NCBI GenBank assembly: GCA_024640835.1
Contig: JAHEEH010000159.1
Location: forward strand, 1-5,555
Source of the DNA: Bacteroidota bacterium
GTDB taxonomy: Bacteria; Bacteroidota; Rhodothermia; Rhodothermales; UBA10348
Direction: 5' to 3'
DNA: 5,555 bases
Made by a program: the position numbers and the translations under genes. Positions 1-5,555 of this stretch are shown here, piece after piece. The notes beneath the pieces are model-generated. The model was not told where the DNA came from. It saw only the letters and a list, made by a program, of their open reading frames with translations, and searched no databases. Every line of letters begins with the position of its first letter. The stretch's first letter is position 1.

Positions 1-93
1 ACACAATGTCCGGACCCGAAAGGTATCTTGAGGACCGGCGTCGGCGGCTCCGTACCGCCTGCCTGAATCGAACCCGACCCGACCCGCACGACC
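1..93 (+). other. Non-coding leader upstream of acnA
   Basis: No gene is supported here. The aconitase frame is closed by a TGA at 64-66, so this stretch is untranslated in that frame. There is no purine-rich Shine-Dalgarno sequence in the 15 bases before the ATG at 94; that part is instead C-rich, with three CCCGA/CCCG-type units around 73-86. A weak imperfect hairpin is possible: GGCGG at 43-47 pairs with CCGCC at 55-59, and GGC 37-39 could add pairs with GCC 61-63. A TTGAGG at 28-33 resembles a -35 box but no convincing -10 follows at the right spacing, so no promoter is called. The promoter may lie outside the window. Confidence 0.4.
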
Positions 94-2817
<2,724 letters not shown>

Positions 2818-2821
2818 GCCC

Positions 2822-2838
2822 GCCGGGTATCCCCCGGC
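2822..2838. terminator. Hairpin between convergent genes, possible bidirectional terminator
   Basis: GCCGGG (2822-2827) and CCCGGC (2833-2838) form a perfect six-pair G+C stem around the five-base loop TATCC. It occupies most of the 24-base gap between the stop codons of acnA (TAA 2815-2817) and the decarboxylase (TAA read on the minus strand, 2842-2844), exactly where both transcripts should end. Neither side has the T-run of a canonical intrinsic terminator, so termination efficiency is uncertain. A six-pair stem can also occur by chance in DNA of this composition; the position is the main support. Confidence 0.45.
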
Positions 2839-2841
2839 CGC

Positions 2842-4245
2842 TTACAGCCTGCAGCCCGAATAGCGGACGTCGAAGGTCTCTTCCTCGCGGGCGACGGTCA
2901 GCTCCCCGGCCGCAGCGGCCACGTAGGCCGGCACAGACTTGATGAAGCGCCATGCGCCCGAGAACGTGTACGCCCCCTGGTGCAGGACCGCGACGAGGTC
3001 GCCCTTCTTCAGCTCGTCTCCGTAGTGCGAGTATCCCCACAGATCCGCGGGGTCGCACAGGGAGCCGCAGATCACCCGCCGGCGCAGCGCGGGCGAGGGG
3101 CGGGACAGGTTCACCACCGGGGCGAACGAGTATTCGGCCAGCTTGTAGTCCCCCAGCATGTTGATGCCGCCGTCCACGATGACGCCGTGCCGCTTCACGG
3201 CCATGGCCCTCAGCAGGATGGTCGTGGAGAAGGTGGCGATGTAGCGTCCCGGCTCGAAGTAGATGGTCGCCCCCGGAATGAGCGGCAGCACGTGCTGCCG
3301 CACGGCGTCCCCGATGGCCTCGGCGAACTCCGCGAGGGGACGGACTGGCGTGACGTGGAAGCCGTACGGATCGATTCCGGCCTCGCGAAAGGCATCGGCC
3401 CGCCGGCTGGTCCGCCTCCCGACCATGTCGAGGAGCATGCCGCGGTCTTCCGACTGGAGCAGCAGCGCCTGGTCTTCGGGGTAGAATCCTCCGCCCACGT
3501 CGAAGAACCGAAGCGAGCGGAGTCGCTCGGCAGGCACGTTCGCCCCGAGCCATGCCGCAATCCGCTCGATCTGCGCCACGTATCCCTCCGGGGTCTTGTT
3601 CCAGCTCCCGTGGAAATGGACCCCGGTCCACTCGAGGCCCGGGCAGGCGTCCACGCGGCGGATGGCCTCCGCCAATTCCTCGAGGTCGAATCCGAATTTC
3701 CACCAGGTGCCCCCCTTCGCGGTCGCCGTGTTGACCCGGAACCCGACCGGGACGGATACGCCCGGCGGCACCAGCGAGCCGAGCAGGTCGATTTCGTCCA
3801 GGTTGTCCAGGTTGACGATCACGCGCTCCGCATTCCGCGCGGCCAGGGCGAGCTCCCGCCCGGTCTTGCCGGGGCCGGAGAACAGGATCCGGTCGAAACC
3901 CTGCCGGAGCGCGAGATCGAGCTCGAAGAGGCCCGCGACGTCGGCGTGGAAGCCCTCGTCCCTCAGTGCACCCGTGAGGGCCGGGAGATCGTTGCACTTG
4001 AACGCATAGCAGCACGCCGTACCCGGAACGTGCCGTTTCATGGTATCGGCGAACGTCCGGGCCCGCTCCCGGAGCGCGTCCACGTCCAGGAAGTACTGTG
4101 GCGTCCCGTAGCGTGCCGCGCTCTGCAGGAGCAGGTCGCGGTCCACGGAATCGACGGCGGCGCGAAACGCCGATTCGTCGTCCACCGGCACGGACTCCCG
4201 TGCGGCGTCGAGGATCTCCCTCTCGGTTGCGGTCAGCTCGGTCAT
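2842..4245 (-). CDS. PLP-dependent decarboxylase, ornithine/diaminopimelate decarboxylase superfamily (fold type III)
   Basis: The 467-residue protein should remove the alpha-carboxylate of an amino acid or amino-acid conjugate using pyridoxal phosphate, in the cytoplasm. The family's catalytic set is complete: Lys83 in YAFKCN forms the PLP Schiff base; His210 lies in HFHGS (210-214); GGG 251-253 in DVGGGF and EPGRY (331-335) bind the cofactor phosphate; Cys397-Asp398 in GSLCDPADLW supplies the active-site cysteine from the partner subunit; and GAYTFS (424-429) carries the conserved Tyr. The barrel domain covers about 50-335 and the beta domain about 340-467, after an N-terminal extension of about 45 residues. 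The CD-x-x-D form resembles ornithine-type decarboxylases more than the CES-x-D of diaminopimelate decarboxylases, but substrate cannot be assigned. GGGF to EPGRY spans about 80 residues, roughly twice the distance in ornithine decarboxylase, so there is an insertion near 258-297. It follows the ATP-grasp gene by 12 bases in the same frame, with only a weak GGA as ribosome-binding signal, suggesting translational coupling. PvsE-like or BtrK-like roles are plausible by context only. Confidence 0.9.
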   Translation of the reverse strand: MTELTATEREILDAARESVPVDDESAFRAAVDSVDRDLLLQSAARYGTPQYFLDVDALRERARTFADTMKRHVPGTACCYAFKCNDLPALTGALRDEGFHADVAGLFELDLALRQGFDRILFSGPGKTGRELALAARNAERVIVNLDNLDEIDLLGSLVPPGVSVPVGFRVNTATAKGGTWWKFGFDLEELAEAIRRVDACPGLEWTGVHFHGSWNKTPEGYVAQIERIAAWLGANVPAERLRSLRFFDVGGGFYPEDQALLLQSEDRGMLLDMVGRRTSRRADAFREAGIDPYGFHVTPVRPLAEFAEAIGDAVRQHVLPLIPGATIYFEPGRYIATFSTTILLRAMAVKRHGVIVDGGINMLGDYKLAEYSFAPVVNLSRPSPALRRRVICGSLCDPADLWGYSHYGDELKKGDLVAVLHQGAYTFSGAWRFIKSVPAYVAAAAGELTVAREEETFDVRYSGCRL

Positions 4246-4257
4246 TCGGTCGTCCGA
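4246..4257 (-). promoter_or_regulatory. Short intercistronic spacer with weak ribosome-binding site
   Basis: Read on the minus strand, the spacer between the ATP-grasp stop codon and the decarboxylase ATG is TCGGACGACCGA. Its only Shine-Dalgarno-like element is GGA (4255-4253), seven bases before the start codon. There is no room for a promoter or terminator here, so the decarboxylase most likely depends on transcription, and probably ribosome re-initiation, from the upstream gene. The 12 bases are four sense codons in the frame shared by both genes. Confidence 0.4.
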
Positions 4258-5541
4258 TTAGTGGGGATCCAGTCCTCCGATCGCGCGCTCGGTGACGGCC
4301 GTCCAGGCCAGACCGTCGACCTCCGTGGTGACGACGTATCCGCGCAGGAGCGCGGACGGATCGTTCTCCGGAACGGGCCCGGCCTCCTCGGACCGGTCGT
4401 ACACGTAGACGCGGTCCTGCCCGTGGCGGCGGCGCAGGGCCTCCACGTCCGCGTCGCTCCAGTCCCGATGAGCCGCGTTCAGGTACACGACCGCGGCACC
4501 GGATTCCGGGATCCGCACCTCCGGCGCCTCACCCAGGAGCATCATCGCCAGGAGGGCCAGCGGCGTGTATCCGTAAAGTTCGTACACGAGGTGATTGGTC
4601 GCGCTCAGTCCCGGCCGAATCGACGATTCGAGCACCACGATCTCGCCGTCCTGGACCCGGAAATCCACCATGCAGACCCCTGCGTCGATATCCAGCGCGA
4701 GGGCGATCCGACGGCAGACCGCGGCCAGGCGTTCCAGGCCGACGCCGCATGCCTCGATCTCCCGAAGCCCCAGGAGGATCGCGCCGTCGAAGAACCCGAA
4801 GCTCGAGCCCTGGACCTTCCGGGCCACGCGGACGACCTGCACGCCGTCCCGGTCGGCCAGGAAGTCGCAGCTGTACTCCTCTCCCCGGACGAACCGCTCC
4901 ACGAGGAATTCCCTCCGGGGATCGAGCAGGCGACGACCGTCCCCGAGATCGACCTCCTGGGTCGCGAATCGGGGATCGTCGTGCGCTTCGTGCGCAGCCG
5001 TGCGCAGCCGCTCGAGCAGGTCGGCGAGCCGTGCGCGGTCGTCACACCGCCCCATGTACTGGCTGGCGTAACTCGTGACGGCTTTTACGACGCACGGGAA
5101 GCCCACCCGGTCCGCCACGTCCGGATCGCTCGACAGCGCGAACGGCGACGTCGGCACGCCCTGGCGTCGGAAGGCGGCCTTCTGGACGAACTTGTTGGAG
5201 GCCCGGACGCAGGACGCCTCACCGAAGAAGGGGATGCCCAGGCGGGCGGCCAGATCGCGCGAAAGTCCGAACTGGAGATCCTCGTCCACGCCGATCATCC
5301 CGCGGAACGCTCCCCCGTTCTCACGAACCCAGTCGACGACCCGGTCCACCGTGCGCGACGGATCCGCGAAATCGTCGTCGATGTGCGCCGGCCTGGGTTC
5401 GGGATGCACGGCGAAGAAATGCCCCGGACACACCAGGACGATCCGCTGCAGCAGGCCGTGCCGCTCCAGGCTCTTCAGAAAGAGATGCAGCTCGCTGTAC
5501 CCCACGTCCCTGGCCGCGAATAGAACCTGGTCCTGCGGCAT
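4258..5541 (-). CDS. ATP-grasp ligase family protein, substrate unknown
   Basis: The 427-residue product has the architecture of carboxylate-amine ligases that form an acyl-phosphate intermediate with ATP. The N-terminal pre-ATP-grasp domain (about 1-110) begins with QVLFAARD and contains GVDED (84-88). The ATP-grasp core follows: GFPCVVKAV (147-155) with the nucleotide-binding Lys153; FLVERFVRGEEYSCDF (212-227), matching the usual E-x-x-x-G-x-E-x-S/T-x-D strand pattern with Glu215 and Glu222; and MVDFRV...IVVLESSIRPG (291-311) with the likely metal ligands Asp293 and Glu305 and with Arg309. The usual Asn of E-x-N-x-R is Ser307 here. A small alpha/beta C-terminal region (about 345-427) completes it. 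No signal peptide or membrane segment is seen. The ATG at 5541 gives a sensible N-terminus, but the frame has no stop before the window edge and AGGG sits only one base before the ATG, so a start further upstream is possible. It is the first visible gene of an operon with the downstream decarboxylase. By analogy with PvsA or BtrJ it may ligate an amino acid; this is inference. Confidence 0.88.
   Translation of the reverse strand: MPQDQVLFAARDVGYSELHLFLKSLERHGLLQRIVLVCPGHFFAVHPEPRPAHIDDDFADPSRTVDRVVDWVRENGGAFRGMIGVDEDLQFGLSRDLAARLGIPFFGEASCVRASNKFVQKAAFRRQGVPTSPFALSSDPDVADRVGFPCVVKAVTSYASQYMGRCDDRARLADLLERLRTAAHEAHDDPRFATQEVDLGDGRRLLDPRREFLVERFVRGEEYSCDFLADRDGVQVVRVARKVQGSSFGFFDGAILLGLREIEACGVGLERLAAVCRRIALALDIDAGVCMVDFRVQDGEIVVLESSIRPGLSATNHLVYELYGYTPLALLAMMLLGEAPEVRIPESGAAVVYLNAAHRDWSDADVEALRRRHGQDRVYVYDRSEEAGPVPENDPSALLRGYVVTTEVDGLAWTAVTERAIGGLDPH
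4991..5010. repeat. 10-base tandem duplication inside the ATP-grasp gene
   Basis: TGCGCAGCCG occurs twice in direct succession, preceded by a diverged partial copy starting near 4981. It lies in the segment encoding about residues 178-184 (LRTAAHE), a probable surface helix between the ATP-grasp core strands. Because the unit is not a multiple of three, the copies encode different residues and a change in copy number would break the frame. Probably a small chance duplication. Confidence 0.5.
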
Positions 5542-5555
5542 GCCCTGTCCGGGAG

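Noticed and set aside
8..15. GTCCGGAC, an eight-base perfect palindrome near the window start
   Set aside because: Short palindromes of this composition are common in G+C-rich DNA. There is no second copy nearby or promoter context to support an operator.
28..69. Possible acnA promoter with TTGAGG as a -35 box
   Set aside because: No acceptable -10 hexamer lies 16-18 bases downstream; CGTACC at 51-56 and TGAATC at 64-69 are poor matches.
2842..4245. Assignment of the decarboxylase as housekeeping lysA (diaminopimelate decarboxylase) or speC
   Set aside because: The CDPAD motif in place of CES-x-D argues against lysA, and the large barrel insertion and pairing with an ATP-grasp gene fit neither well. 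No gene symbol is justified.
2980..5523. A very long open frame of 847 codons on the plus strand, antisense to both minus-strand genes
   Set aside because: Its codons are in exact register with the complementary codons of the two real genes, which share one frame. Stops would appear only opposite TTA, CTA or TCA codons, which this G+C-rich genome avoids. The protein shows no recognisable motif, while the opposite strand encodes complete catalytic sets.

Overview
The window is bacterial DNA, visibly G+C-rich (by eye about two thirds), with a strong preference for G or C at third codon positions. Coding density is very high: three protein genes fill almost all of it and the gaps between them are 24 and 12 bases. 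No rRNA, tRNA, CRISPR array, insertion sequence or phage gene was seen. The aconitase is of the AcnA/IRP type, which is widespread, so the organism cannot be placed beyond 'high-G+C bacterium'.

Layout: positions 1-93 are a leader without a clear Shine-Dalgarno sequence. Positions 94-2817 (+) encode a complete aconitate hydratase with all three Fe-S cysteines. A 24-base convergent gap (2818-2841) holds a compact G+C hairpin that could serve both strands. Positions 2842-4245 (-) encode a complete fold-type III PLP-dependent decarboxylase of the ornithine/diaminopimelate decarboxylase superfamily. Positions 4258-5541 (-) encode an ATP-grasp ligase lying just upstream of the decarboxylase in the same transcription direction, 12 bases away and in the same reading frame. 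It probably begins at 5541, although its frame stays open to the window edge.

How they fit together: the aconitase is a TCA-cycle enzyme transcribed towards the other two, so it is a neighbour and not an operon partner. The ATP-grasp and decarboxylase genes look like one operon. An ATP-grasp ligase joins a carboxylate to an amine (or thiol) through an acyl phosphate; the decarboxylase converts an amino acid, or an amino-acid moiety already attached to something, into an amine. The same pair of activities occurs in the vibrioferrin siderophore pathway (PvsA/PvsE) and in butirosin side-chain assembly (BtrJ/BtrK). The most interesting reading is therefore the downstream end of an uncharacterised small-molecule pathway that continues beyond 5555. 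The substrate cannot be read from the sequence. Two details make the pair less ordinary: a Ser where ATP-grasp enzymes usually have the metal-binding Asn, and roughly 40 extra residues in the barrel domain of the decarboxylase.
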